Shown in pieces: positions 33,184 through 45,338 of a stretch of 64,000 nt of DNA. How positions within the stretch are numbered: position 1 is the stretch's first letter; the number at the start of each line of letters is the position of its first letter. Source of the DNA: Yamagishiella unicocca (Eukaryota > Chlorophyta > Chlorophyceae > Chlamydomonadales > Volvocaceae). The position numbers and the translations under genes are program-made. The notes under the pieces were generated by a model that did not search any database, was not told the origin of the DNA, and saw nothing but the letters and a program-made list of their open reading frames with translations. Location of the stretch: the NCBI GenBank assembly GCA_003116995.1, contig BDSL01000142.1, positions 141,046 through 205,045 of the forward strand, read 5' to 3'.

Positions 33184-36100
33184 CTAGTCGTACAGCTCTG
33201 CGCGCCGCAGTCGCTGCTGGCGGCAGCGCGCCGCTGCTGCCATCCCGCCCCAGCCAGGATATTGCGGCTGCTGCTGCTGTTGCCAAGGGCCTCCCCAGCC
33301 AGGATATTGCGGCTGCGGTTGCTGCTGCGGCTGCTGCGGCGCCTGCTGCTGTTGCCAAGGGCCGCCCCAGGAGGGACCACTGAGCCAGCTGGGAGCTGCA
33401 GGCGCTTGCTGGCCATCCGCCCACGCCACCCGCTTCTTGTAGGGTCCCGGGCCTTCATTCTGTCGGCCGCCGTACGGCGTGTACGGAGGCGCGAAGGCTG
33501 CCGCAGCGATAGCCGGGTAGCTAGGACTGCCTCCCCGCGGCAGCCCCTGGCCGGGATCGTAGCGTGGGACGGGGCTCCGGGGGTATAAGGCGCTCCCTGG
33601 AGGCGGCGGCGACGGCGGCGAGGCAGGTGTCGTGGCGCCGCTGTCGTCAAGGTCGTGGTACAGCTCCTGCCCCCGGCGCATTGTGTCGCTGAAGCCGGCG
33701 GAGCGGGAGGCCGCTGCCGCTGCTGCCGGGCTGAAAGGGTGCAGCGCAGCAGCCGCGTCGCCGGCAGCGTCGACCTGGACGCGCAGAGGCTGGAGCCCCG
33801 GCGGCGCTGCCGCGCCACCCGGCGCCAGTGCCGTCATCCACTCCATTCCGCGCTGCTGGCCGGACCTTTCCCGCGACACTGACCGCTGCTGCTGTGCAGC
33901 TGCAGCTGCCGGCTGTTGTTGTTGCTGCTGCTGATGTTGCTGCTCGGGAGTGATGAACCAGGCGGTGTAAGGATTGGACGCCAGGCTGTCCGCGATGTCG
34001 GAGGGGCCGCTTGCCGAGTGGCGGCTGGCGGAGCGAGGCCAGTCCTGTGCCGGGTGGTCATGGTTGTGGTGGTGGTGGTAGTGGGACGGGATTGTGGTGG
34101 TAGTGATGGGGCGGGATGGTGGCGCGACCACGGTGTGAAGGAAAGGCAGGCATGGTAAGGCCGCGCCGCAGGACCTGGCCTCGGTCCATGAGCTAAGCTA
34201 GCGCCACTACTCTACTCTACTTGTCCCCTGGGCGTCGAGGCTGTGCCCCACCAGTACTGGAGACACGGACTTGATGCTGTGCGTGTGGGTTAAGGCTAGC
34301 AGGCAGCAGCGGGTCTGCTTACCTGCGGGCGCTGCTGCGTCGATCCGCCCGCCACCGCCGCCTCCACCGCGCGCTGCCTCGCCTCGCTCCGAGTCCGCGC
34401 CGCCGCCCTGTCCGCCTGCACCTGCTCGCGTATGCGGGACTTGGCTCCCCTGGCGGTGCTGATGAGCTGCGGCAGGGGCCAGGGAGACGGCACACAATGA
34501 ACCCGGCTGTGTGCGTGTGCGATAGCCGACAGATGGAGTTGGGATAGGGGGAGATAGGGGCAGGCCCAGGCACCGGTACGTGCGCCTATTGGCGGCGCTG
34601 CTGGGGACGTGACGCGGGCAGCAGCGCAAGCGAGGCGGCCAAGCTGTAAGGGAGCTTTAAGGGGGATGGCGGAACTCCAGGGGGGGAAGGGGGCATCCGG
34701 CCCGCGTGCAAGCGGCGGCGCTTGCTGCCATGGAACCCGCGGAACCCCTAGTCCGTGCTTCCAACACAGGCCCCGCAGATTCCACGACTGGCCCAACAGG
34801 ACACCTCCACCAGTCCCTTGTGGCACCCCGGTGCATACATGGCTGCACAAGGCATCTGCGCTGTCGGTCCCCCAGCAAAAAACACCACAGCTATCCCTTC
34901 CTCCCCAATCACCTTCCATTCTGGCCTGCCACCGCCGTTTTGCTGCTGCTGCTGTTCTTGGTCCTGTTGCTGCTGCTGGTGATGCTGCTGCTGTTGTTGC
35001 TGTTGCTGCGCGGACTGCCCCCTCGGGCACCATGGTACCGGACGGGTGCGCCACGTACAACTGCGGACCGGCGGCGGCCTCCCCGCCAGCGCCGTACGGG
35101 TAACCCACGCCGTACGGCGCCTGGAAGAGCGCCGGAGAAGGCGCCTGCGGTGACCAGCCTCCTCCTCCTCCTCCCCTCATCGTGAGGTACTGGTTGCCCG
35201 GCCCATATCCAGGCTGCTGCCGCTGCTGCCGCTGCTGTGGCGGCGGCGGCATGTACTGAGCCTCCTGCCACATCCTGCATGACGGCCAGCCCGCACTGCG
35301 CCATGAGGCTGTGCGGCGCGGAGGGCTCGCCGCCCAGCTCGGCTGCTACTGCGATGAGAGCCTGGCAAGCGCCTACAACGGTGCCTACATTGCAGCGGGA
35401 GCACTGCTCATGCTCTTGACCTCCGATGACTCCGACAGGCTGCCTTCGATGGGCGGCTCCTGCAGCTCTGCATCTTCCAGCCAGGTGAGGACGTTGTCTG
35501 TGGAGCGGTAGTCCTGGAAGCTCCAGCTCTCAGTCATCTTGCCTTCCCGCAGTGCCCGCTCGAGGCTCAGCTGCGCGTGGGCGCTGAGCACGCGGCGAAA
35601 GGGGACCACCTTGCTGTCGTAGAATAATAGGGGCTGCGCCTCCAGGGCACCGTACGTCTTGTCGCCGAACGCTTTCACCAACGCATCGTGACTTCCGCCC
35701 TTGATCCCGCCCAGCCACTGGCAGTCGCAGAGCTTCTGCGACTTGAGCTCGTCCCACACGATGTGGAGCTTCAGCCGCTTGTCCGCAGGGTCCTCGTAGA
35801 AGCACACAGCCGAGTTGTCGTAGGCGCGCTCGATGGGCTGCAGGGAAACACATGATGCGGCGGGTGACACTACTGCAAGAACACTGGCAGTGCTAGCCAC
35901 CACAGGCTAGATGACGAACTGCGTAAAAGTCAAGAACCACGTTTGCATGCCATACGCGTTTGCGCATGCCCTGAGCTACAGCACTTGCAGTCATGTAGGA
36001 TGAGGACAAAGCAAGCGCGAATGTCTGTACCTTGGACAGCAGCAGTGATGAGACGTCATCCTTGGACAAGCCCAGCAGGCGGCACGTGCCATCCGCCCAG

Positions 36101-37365
36101 GACAGCTTGCACAGGTGTGCAAGGCTGACCCACTCCTTGGGGATGCCTTCCCCCAGCAGCTGGCAGCCCTTCACCCCCGCGTTGCGCAGCTCGCCCTTCA
36201 GCGCAGATGTCATGCTGTCCTTCTCCGACTTGCTGTGCGTTGCGAATGAGCCGTCACGCCACAGAAGCACCCTTGAAAGAAGGAACGGAAAGTGCTGCAT
36301 AACTGCCTCCACCTTGCTGCGAAGGTCCGCCAGCTCAGCCGCGGTCACTGTGGGGGGGCAAGGGTAAGCCGTGCACGCCAGTCCACCACTCTCGCTTCGA
36401 CTCTGCCCGCTCCCCCTCTCGCCAAGCCCCTAGCCGCACCACGCCCCGCTAGCACCACGTGATCCACCCAGCTTGGCAGCTGAACTCACCAGTAAAACAA
36501 ATCCCTTGGCGATTGCTAACAATATCCTTCCACGCCGACAGGTCTAGAAGCCCCTGCTATGCGGTAAGGTACGGTCTCCCAGCTCTCCATGTTGGAAACC
36601 CCACGGGTGAGACCCCCTGACCCTTGCCCAGTTGGTGCCGATCAGAGCAACCAACAACCAATCAACAGCAACTCACCGCCAGCTCCCGTGCTCCCTGGGC
36701 CCGGCCCGGCCGCCGCGCCTGCACGACGTGGGAACGGCCGGAGGGCACATGCAGGTGAGAAACTGCATACCGCTGCACGTGCTCGATGCGGTCTGGTGTG
36801 TGGGGTGCGGTGCGGGGTTGGGCGCGAGGAGTGCTGACACACGGCGGAGGTGGGGTACGCGTTTCGAGCACCAGGGCTTGTCGACCCAGGGCGCTTCCAG
36901 TATCGCAAACCAATGCGAATGCGCGCTACAACGTCGAGGTGCCTGGGAGAGCCGGTGGCAGGAGCCGCTGCGATCGCAACTGAGTTGAGCGTAAGCTCGC
37001 AGGGCAGCTTCACACGGCATGCATAACGCCCCTGCTAGCTACATGCGCATCTCAAAAGAGAGCAGCCGTAGCCGGTCTCACTCACTCCGGTCCTGCGCCC
37101 CCTGCGCCTCTTCCAGGTTCTCCAGGGCAGTAGGTAATAGCACGTCACCGTCCCACTCACCCACGACTCCGGCTTGCTGCAGGATGCGAATTAGGGCGAT
37201 TTCCAGGCCCGCCTCGCGCAAGTCCTCCTCGCGTGCAGCCTCCAGCGCGGCTAAGTTCGCATAGCGCCTCTTGACCAGCAGCTGCAGGTCGTCATCCCGG
37301 AAATTCGCGAGCTGATCATGGTTGAGCTTGGTCGCAAGGCCTTCAGCAAGGCCTTGAGCAGCCAT
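33184..37365 (-). CDS. Multi-exon gene of unknown function with Gln/Pro-rich C-terminal half
   Basis: Proposed exons (minus strand): 37365-37161 (ATG in AAATGGC context, donor GTGAGT), 36347-36031 (acceptor CCCCACAG, donor GTACAG), 35837 to about 35420 (acceptor CCCTGCAG), an uncertain Gln/Gly/Pro exon ending at 34913 (donor AAG/GTGATT), 34466-34323 (acceptor CTGCCGCAG, donor GTAAG), and 34044-33184 (acceptor GGCACAG, stop TAG). Phases agree at the junctions of exon 1/2, 2/3, the 34913 donor/34466 acceptor, and 34323/34044. The N-terminal half is charged and ordered (LRSKVEAVMQHFPFLLSRVL, then ERAYDNSAVCFYEDPADKRL). The C-terminal half has poly-Gln/His runs, an Arg-rich helical segment (AKSRIREQVQADRAAARTRS) and repeats of YPGWGGPWQQQQ. 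I recognise no family. The frame between about 35.4 and 34.95 kb is unresolved (an extra intron or a frameshift). Confidence 0.5.
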
Positions 37366-39121
37366 TTGAATGGGTCCCCAGGCAGAGGCCAGCAAACCCA
37401 GGTTACTGTGCGAAGTAATATACAGATATGTTGTGTGTTTGCCTAAAGCAGACGTTCAAGGCTTCCCAACGATGGCGTCAGCTTTGAGCTTGGCGCTGCG
37501 CCGGGCCGGCTACAAGTCGGGCCGTATACATTTGGGCATGTTTACTACTAAGGAATGGAGGTTAATAAGTACAAGGAGTTGCAAAGTGATTGGCGGGTTC
37601 CGGGCCGGGGGCAAGCCTGCCCTAGCAGTCGAAGCGGCGGTCACCCGCCCCCCTGGAGTCGGACGAGCACCGCGGGACGAGCGCCCCGAGTAGCGTGGCT
37701 ATGCCCCTCTGCTGCAACCTGCCTCGGCTTAGCGCTGTAGACGCCCCGCGACCGACCGCCCCGCCGAACAGCGACCCGCCCGCGAAACTCGCCAGATCCA
37801 CACAGACGCAGAGCTACCTCTCCTTTACTTTACTATAGCCTAGCAGCTTAGTGGCAGGCGCTCTCAGCAAGTCCGCGGCCAGAGACGTGCGGTAGGACTG
37901 GGGGTAGTCCGGGAGTCTGGGATATCAGCTTACCGATGCGCATGTCGACTTCTCGCATACTACTTCACCTTTTCTGCCGGCCCTGCCCCCCCGCCACAGC
38001 CCCCCCCCCAGCAGCGCCCCTCCCCCCGCCGCTTCCCTCCACTCGTTCATCCTGCGTTGACAGCAAGAAAGCAAGTTGAAAGCAGGTTGGCGGTCTTGAG
38101 CTCCTTAACCTCGTTGAGGCGATTCTCGGCCGCCATGATGTGGGGGGTGGGAGGGAGCGCAGCAGGCAGGATAGGTAGGTAGACAGGACGGAGGAGTTGC
38201 TCTCTCTTACCCCCTGCCTTCAACGGACGCTATGTCGCCCTCCCTTCGCTTCTTCCTGCCGACCCGCAGATGGACCCAAGCCGAACCTAGCGGCGCGACT
38301 GCAGCGTGGCGGGCTGGACTGGTTGCATACATCGCTTCAGACGTTTCCGATGCAATGAACAGAGCTACGCTGCATTGCTAAGCGGGATTTGCCTTGCGCT
38401 TTACACCCAGCCAGGACAGGCCAGGATTACATCGCTCGGCTGCCAGCCCCGTCCGGGTGCGGGTTACGTACCATACAGGCTCAACGCCGTCGAAAAGCGT
38501 ATTGGGATAGTGCGCTTTGGGACGGTGACACCAGGGGTGAACCCTGGGTTGAACGTTTGAGCACGGGCTGCATGTCTCGCATGGGGTGATTCGCTGATTC
38601 CCATATGCCGGTGTTGTGTGCAGAGCGGCCCTGCTCAGTGGACCTCTAAGTTCCCAAACCTGCTGTTGGTGCCCATCTGGATCCACGCCAACGGCATGAG
38701 TTTTGCGTATGGCGTTTGGGTAAGCCAGCTAGGCTTACGGTATACCGGACGTTGAGGTTCATGAGCCATATGATGTGCATGTTAACATTATCTTCCATCT
38801 GGACGCTGTAAGCATACTAGAGCAGTCAATGCAGAATTATTGGACTCTGCTCCGAAAATTGGTTTCTAAGCGGGCGTCGGACGCGATGGGTGGCTCGCGG
38901 CATAGTTTGGAGGTTAAACAGACCTTGCGAGCTTCTGTCATGTGGTTTTTGTTTGAAAGGCCTCCACTGCTCTCGCGAACGGGAATCGCCTCAGCGGCCG
39001 GTTTTGGAGGGACCGGTTTCGCGCGCGGCCGCGCTCCCAGTTGCTTTGGAATTCGTTGCTCGCGGCAAAGGCTGAGCATTTCGAACATCGAGTGCAAATC
39101 GGCTGCGCAGGCTGAGCAGCC
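37366..39121. other. No gene recognised
   Basis: Contains C-rich low-complexity sequence (about 37983-38030) and short frames. A frame at 38775-39155 may be degenerate upstream sequence of the recombinase element, but this is not shown. Confidence 0.35.
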
Positions 39122-40044
39122 ATGGACAGTGCGAGCGAGTTGCAGCGGAGACTGACTGAGGCGACAGAGTTATTGAACAGTCCGGACGCGGCCGACCTAA
39201 CAGCAGAAGAGCGGGATGCAGTGAAGTGCATGGCGGAACAGCAGGACAAGCTTTTGGAGGACCACGCCAGAGCCATAGAGAGCTTGGGGCCGCAACAGCT
39301 GGCTGGCGACCGGGCGGGTCCACAGCTGGAGGCAGACCTGCGACACACGTGCGACGCCTGCTGGTTGGCTGTCGGGTTCTTTGGATTGCAGCGGTGCTCG
39401 GAGCGGGTCGAGCTGGCGCCGGCCAGCATCACAGACCTCCCTGGACGGGGCGTGTTGTCTGGATCGTGCTCAGCAAGGCTGACCGGTTGGGAGTATCACC
39501 GAGGAGTATCACTATGTCTCACGGAGTGCACGGAGAGCGGGATGCCGATTGGAAAAGTCGTGCGGAGGTTTCGGCAGGCACATACGTGCGCGGACGGCAA
39601 GGCATGTAAGTATCGGACCCCCTCTTCCCCCCGTGGGGCCGGACGGGGCCGGCGTTTGGGCACAGCATGGTGAAGGGGGTGTTTACCGCGAGGTTGCGCG
39701 AGCTGTTGCGGACGCTGCAGTCGGAGTTTCCACAGCTGACGTATGCGTTTGTAGAATACTTTCCAAAATCCAAGTGGCTGGGGCTGCAGACGCAGCTGTT
39801 ATCGGCACACAGCCTGCGCCAAGGAGGCGCGATCGCAATGGCGGAAGCGGGCGTGAGCCGAGAGCTCGTCAAGCTGCACGGCAGGTGGCAGTCGGACGCG
39901 GTGGCTGCTTGCTTGCAGCCGTCCTGCTCCCTGGCCACCCAGTGGAGCGAGGTTGGTGGCTTGCAGCGCGAGCGCATGGGGGCGATCCGGGAGGGAGCGG
40001 GAGGCTCATCCCTGGGACTGGGTGTGGGGCAAGTTGAGAGCTAA
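39122..40044 (+). pseudogene. Tyrosine recombinase (DIRS/PAT or Crypton type), degenerate
   Basis: The N-terminus is charged and helical (SASELQRRLTEATELLNS). FFGLQRCSE at about 39379-39405 fits box I with its catalytic Arg. SKADRLGVSPRSI (about 39470-39508) fits the beta-strand Lys region but is in another frame, so a one-base frameshift lies near 39440. A GT-AG intron 39606-39665 (GTAAGT...GGGCACAG) joins the frames in phase. The C-terminal part has HSLRQGG (catalytic HxxR) and LHGRWQSDAV. Where the family has its catalytic Tyr, codon 39910-39912 is TGC (Cys). With a frameshift and no nucleophile this copy is dead. Such recombinases belong to DIRS-like retrotransposons or Cryptons; I cannot tell which. 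Confidence 0.62.
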
Positions 40045-40337
40045 GGGTCGCTGAGAGCAGAGCGGCGCCGGGGCAGTGCCCAAGCGGCGCGGGCCGGGCC
40101 GGCACACCTGGCCTCCCGGGTCGACCGGAGGCGGGTATGAGGCCAGAGGGCCACGCAAGTTCCAAACACCCCACACGTCACCCTCCCTTTCGGCTGCATG
40201 TTGACGAAGGGGGCACGTGTTTTCGGCGGTCGGAGGGACCTGAAATGTTTCGTGCAGTACGATTTCCATGAGCGCCGATTTGTGACCCGTACAACTTTGG
40301 AGCGCAGGGCCGGTAGAAATGCCTTGAGCATATATTT

Positions 40338-41203
40338 GGCCCGTTTCTATGGGCCCGAAACCACGTTCTACGCGAGCTAAGTGTTTCTATGGAGATGCTC
40401 GTCCCACCGTAGCGTAGAAATGTTTTCTACGAAGCTACGGCCAGTTTGGCCCGTAGATCAGTAGAAAGGCGTAGGAACGGTTATGACTGGAGCTAGTGGA
40501 GCTAGTGGAGCGAGCATTTACTGCTTGATATGCGTTCCCTGGACCACTACTGAAACACGCGGGCTTTTCTGTTGGTAAATTATTCAGCGCGCGTCTTCAG
40601 AGGAAGGAATTGCGCACTCCCAAAGGCCATTCTCAGACATCTTGATGTCTGTGGTAATACTAGAAGATATGAGGCCTTGATTCAGTAACCTTTTATGCCC
40701 GACTGCGTATGCAAGCCATCGGACAAGCACGAACTTCTTTGGGCACCCGTCGCAAAACGACCAACATCCTTCTGGCGTTGTCAGCAATCAGTCCAATATT
40801 GATATAACGACGGTAAATGAGCTTGCTAGCCGGGCAGGGACGCCAAATGTCGACCCGCGCATGGCCTCGTTTGGGCTGCCGCCGCTCAGGAAGCGAGGGT
40901 GACGGTATGTTGCAACAACACAGACAACGAAGTTTGTATTGTTGCAAAGCGATAAGTAGGGCGACGGCCTGCTGGTTTATGGGTGCCCTATTGAAAGTGA
41001 CTTCGCTTTGAGGTGCCAATAGCGCCAAGGGACTGTTCTTATTTCCTAATGTATTTGTCGAAGATCATATTCCAATTGCTCAAGAAATCGCTTGGTTCCG
41101 GTCTGGTTCCTGGAGGTCCATGGAAACAGCGCTTGTACGGTTCCTACGCGCTTCCTACGTACGAAGTAGAAGCGGCCGAAACCAAAAAGCATAGAAACGG
41201 GCC
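40338..41203. mobile_element. Candidate foldback or MITE-like element
   Basis: GGCCCGTTTCTATG (40338-40351) is repeated inverted at 41190-41203. A second inverted pair, GCGTAGGAAC (40469-40478) and GTTCCTACGC (41140-41149), sits inside it, and GTAGAA words are frequent near both ends. No convincing target duplication and no transposase frame. A hairpin lies at 40407-40440. Confidence 0.35.
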
Positions 41204-41361
41204 TATTGTCTTATGTATAACTGTTTCTGTACTTGCTTTTTGAAGTAGTGCCGAATAACCGAAGACTGATTGGAAGCCCAGTGGCACCTTCCTTTTGAAC
41301 CTCAAGGTGCTGAATTGCGTCGTTTGTCTCACTCACTGTTTTTTCAGAAAGCGCTCTCCTT

Positions 41362-43392
41362 ATGCCCGTCTGCCTTCTCTTGGCTGGTGGAAGAAGTAGA
41401 AAGGTAGCGTAGGGCTACTTTTGCATACCTTTCTGCGCTGCCTGCATCTTGCAGCAAGATTGGGAAGGACACGGCCACTAGATTCTCTCGTGGAGGCGAC
41501 AGCAGCAGGCTGCTGTGCTGCAGTCGGCGGACGGTAGGATGGCGCGAAAGGCATTCGACTACCAGCAAATGGACCTGCTGCGCGAGGATTTGGCTCTCGG
41601 CACAACGACGATGCCAGCCAACGGCAGCGTCGGGTTTGTGCTGGTTCCAAAGGCTATCAAAGCCACGCTGTTGGCTGCGGACGTATGCGTTCGGACAAAC
41701 CGTGCTTCCACAATCCCCAGCCCAGCGCGCTTCATGGCGGCACGTTGCGGGCCTGCTGCGATTCGCCGTGCCCTGTCACCCTTGTACCCTGTATCCCACT
41801 ACTCCCCTACTCTTACATTTCGAAGCTGCCTGAATTGCCGATCTTGCTGCCAGGTGTGCTTCATCTCCATCTGAGCCCGGCCGTGGACAGCACCTTCGGA
41901 CCCATGGTTGGGCCGCTCGACGCCACAGGCATGCCAAAAGCCCTCTCCTCAGGTGACGAGGACGGGATTTGAACCCGCGCCCTTACGGACTAGTAGGTTT
42001 CCTTCCTGATACTGCACCAGGTAGTCCTGAAACTAGCGCCTTAGACCGCTCGGCCACCTCGTCATGCAACTCCTCGATGGCCTCATCGCAGTCGCTTCAC
42101 TCCAACGCGCACATTGTGTGCACACACGACTGGGGGAGGGGGGCGCCGGGTGCGGAAGGGGGAGCGGGCAGCGGGGGGGGCGTCGGGGTTGACATGCTGG
42201 AGGAGCCGCGTATCGCCGGATGTGACGCCGGTGTGGGGCTGCCATGCAGAGGCTTTCGCGACCAGGGTACTCGGGTGCGGCATGTGTCGTAGAACACCCC
42301 TGGAGTGGGAACCCTTGCGCTTAACGTGCCTGCTTGCCCTGCGAAGGATCACAGTTGTTAGTGTGGAGCAGGGCCAGGGGGCGCTGCTTTGGGCGGTGGC
42401 GTCCGCTTTCTGCACGGGCCTTCATTTCGGCGGACGGATCCAAGTGCGATATCGCGCGGATCCAGAGCGTGTTTGGATTCAAGCTCAGAGTTGCTGCGCA
42501 GGTACGGCCGGGCAGTGCTGCGCCGGAGTTGGAGTCCCGGTGGGGGGTGGCCACCGGGGCCTAGGCGAGGTTGTGGGTGCCGGTAGTGCCGTAGGTGGTG
42601 GTGGTGTCGGAGAACAGGTAATGGTGCGGATGGAGGAATAGTTGGTGCTGAGGAACCGTCCGCCTTGCAGGGGAGGGAGCCCCGGGTGGTCTTGTGTCCA
42701 CACCCTGCCTATGTCCTCCGCCTCATCGCCATATCGCCCACCCTCTCCAAATCCATATCACCACAAAGTAGCAACCCAACCGCCGCAACCTCCTCACAGG
42801 TCTATCTCTTGGCGGATGCGTACGCCATCCATGGTGCGATCCGCAAGGTCACTCGCTTTGAGTAGCTGCGCTATGCTGTAGTCCTGGTGGGAAGAACCAG
42901 GGGGCCGCGGCGCGTTGGGAGGCAGTGTGTGCGAGCCGGTCGCTGTAGAGTGCTGCCATGGGCCTTGCACATTCCACAGGTTGCAGGGACGCTGGGGACG
43001 GCGAGCAGCGACTGGATCGCGGAGTCACAGCTACTGGAGCTATGAGGTGAGGCGGAGGATAGGCATGGCAAGCTAGCGCGTGGCGTATCTCATCAAACGG
43101 TTTTGACAGCTTTGCAAGGCGCGTTCGAATGCGGGCTATGTTGTCCGAAACAGCACGTGGGACACCCTGCAGCTGTCGCGTGAGTCGGTCCTTACGTAGA
43201 GCCACCGTGCAGCTGGCAGGTCCACGGGCAGCATCGTTGTCGATACACTGTGCGTTACGACGAGGACCCTGGGTTGCAAGGATTCGACTGGGCAAACGCC
43301 AGATGGAAATAAGGTAGTATAGGGGATTCCGATTCCACAACAGGATGACGGCGTTTTTTAACGCCATTTCCTCTTGAACATTCATCGGTACC
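41362..43392 (-). repeat. Leu unit R1 (first, partial copy of the reverse array)
   Basis: Homology begins abruptly at 41362 (ATGCCCGTCTGCC). It carries tRNA-Leu at 41954-42063 and the 178-codon frame at 42849-43385 (-). Confidence 0.92.
41954..42063 (-). tRNA. tRNA-Leu(CAG) with 30-nt intron (copy R1)
   Basis: Reverse complement of the F copies; acceptor, anticodon CAG and intron unchanged. Confidence 0.93.
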
Positions 43393-44783
43393 TAAGATTT
43401 GTGAGGACACTGAGCAGCCCAGGGACGAACGGGCAGTCCCATTCCTACTAGTCGAGGATACAGAGACGGCAGCCAGCCTTGCTGCTGCTCACATACGGAT
43501 TGAGTCACCGCTGCCGCCACCGCCGCCGCCCCGACCCGGCCGTGCGTCAAGCGCTTCGTCCGCAGGGAGGAGTCGGACGACGGGCAGCTGTTTTTGGAGG
43601 TGGTGGAGCGGGTGGGTTGGTGGGGGATGGCAAGCGGGTGACCCGCAGCAGCGCCCCATCACCTTCCCAACGAGCAACCCCACGCCCAAGATGCAGTGTA
43701 CGGCAGAGGAGCCGCTGACGTGGGCGGCTTCCTGGGCCACACCAACACCGTGACGGAGAAGAGGCTGGTGGCGGAGACGCTACTCGACATGACTGGGGAG
43801 GGCAGCCTGCGCTAGGGTGAGGCGGCGGGAGGGGGCAGGGAGGGGGGCCAGGGAGGGGCGAGAGGCCAGCAGCCGCAACACCTCGTCGGCGGGCACCGGC
43901 GCCATGATGTACGATCCGCCGTACGACGCGGGCGGCAATAACTTGCAGAACAGACTGAAGGAGTGGACGTACTTGACCCGGGGCAGGCTGCTGCACACTG
44001 CCCCACCCAGCCTTGCGATGAAGGCGTAGCAGAGGCCCGGAAAGCATTTCCTGGCAACGGCGGTAACATCAACAGCGCCGCACATGGCCGTCTGCATCGC
44101 CCTGCTGGTTTGCCCAACCTAAGCAGCCAGGATGGTAGCGCCCAAGACGCCGCCACGGCATCGCCGGCATCGTTCCTGACACCCAGCGTGAGGAGGCCAG
44201 CAGCGCCGCGAAGTAGACCCCCGGGTCCTCGTTCGCCACCCGTTTGGCCGTCAGCACCGCCAACATGCGCACCAGCAGCACTGCCTGTGCGGCTGCCCGG
44301 CTGTCACGTTACGAAGCAGATGTGGATCCGTCGTGGGAATCTATGCCTTTAATAGTTTGCGGTCTGACGACTTGACTAGTCTGCGACGAGGAACTTCATG
44401 ACTCTGTCGTTCACCGGGTAATTACCGGTAGTCTAACCGTCCAGTGCGCATGCGGCACTCCAGTAATCTAATTAAGGGCGATATGTTAGTCTGAGTACAT
44501 GCTGAATGCTTAAACAATATAGTCTTCTGTCGCCGTGCCGTGAGCTTCCACAGGCCTTGTAGTTGGCGCATCTTGGATTGCTTATAAACCAGGCAACCAA
44601 ACTTGAATACCACAACCAAACGAGAATACGATGCCCGTCTGCCTTCTCTTGGCTGGTGGAAGAAGTAGAAAGGTAGCGTAGGGCTACTTTTGCATACCTT
44701 TCTGCGCTGCCTGCATCTTGCAGCAAGATTGGGAAGGACACAACCACTAGATTCTCTCGTGGAGGCGACAGCAGCAGGCTGCT

Positions 44784-45149
44784 GTGCTGCGGTCGGCGGA
44801 CGGTAGGATGGCGCGAAAGGCATTCGACTACCAGCAAATGGACCTGCTGCGCGAGGATTTGGCTCTCGGCACAACGACGATGCCAACCAACGGCAGCGTC
44901 GGGTTTGTGCTGGTTCCAAAGGCTATCAAAGCCACGCTGTTGGCTGCGGACGTATGCGTTCGGACAAACCGTGCTTCCACAATCCCCAGCCCAGCGCGCT
45001 TCATGGCGGCACGTTGCGGGCCTGCTGCGATTCGCCGTGCCCTGTCACCCTTGTACCCTGTATCCCACTACTCCCCTACTCTTACATTTCAAAGCTGCCT
45101 GAATTGCCGATCATGCTGCCAGGTGTGCTTCATCTCCATCCCCTTCTGA
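44784..45149 (+). CDS. Hypothetical 121-residue frame of the Leu unit (opposite strand to tRNA)
   Basis: Recurs in every complete unit (R copies +, F copies -). A possible acceptor CTGTGCTGC(A/G)G precedes SADGRMARKAF. Between unit types the residues change mostly conservatively (AIKATLLAADV versus VIRATLVAADV), a weak hint of past protein selection. The C-terminal end past about residue 70 looks like read-through of non-coding sequence. No family recognised; it may be one exon of an inactive gene. Confidence 0.3.
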   Translation: MLRSADGRMARKAFDYQQMDLLREDLALGTTTMPTNGSVGFVLVPKAIKATLLAADVCVRTNRASTIPSPARFMAARCGPAAIRRALSPLYPVSHYSPTLTFQSCLNCRSCCQVCFISIPF

Positions 45150-45228
45150 GCCCGGCCGTGGACAGCACCTTCGGGCCCATGGTTGGGCCGCTCGACGCCA
45201 CAGGCATGCCAAAAGCCCTCTCCTCAGG

Positions 45229-45338
45229 TGACGAGGACGGGATTTGAACCCGCGCCCTTACGGACTAGTAGGTTTCCTTCCTGATACTGCACCAGGTAGT
45301 CCTGAAACTAGCGCCTTAGACCGCTCGGCCACCTCGTC
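45229..45338 (-). tRNA. tRNA-Leu(CAG) with 30-nt intron (copy R2)
   Basis: Identical in fold and anticodon to the other copies. Confidence 0.93.

Noticed and set aside
33632..33934. Plus-strand frames over 33.2-35.2 kb
   Set aside because: Poly-Cys/Leu runs are reverse-strand images of the Gln- and Ala-rich exons of the minus-strand gene.
42114..42641. 175-codon frame recurring in R1-R3 as a gene
   Set aside because: It crosses variable G-rich and low-complexity sequence, changes length in R4-R6 and overlaps other frames; conservation only reflects recent unit duplication.
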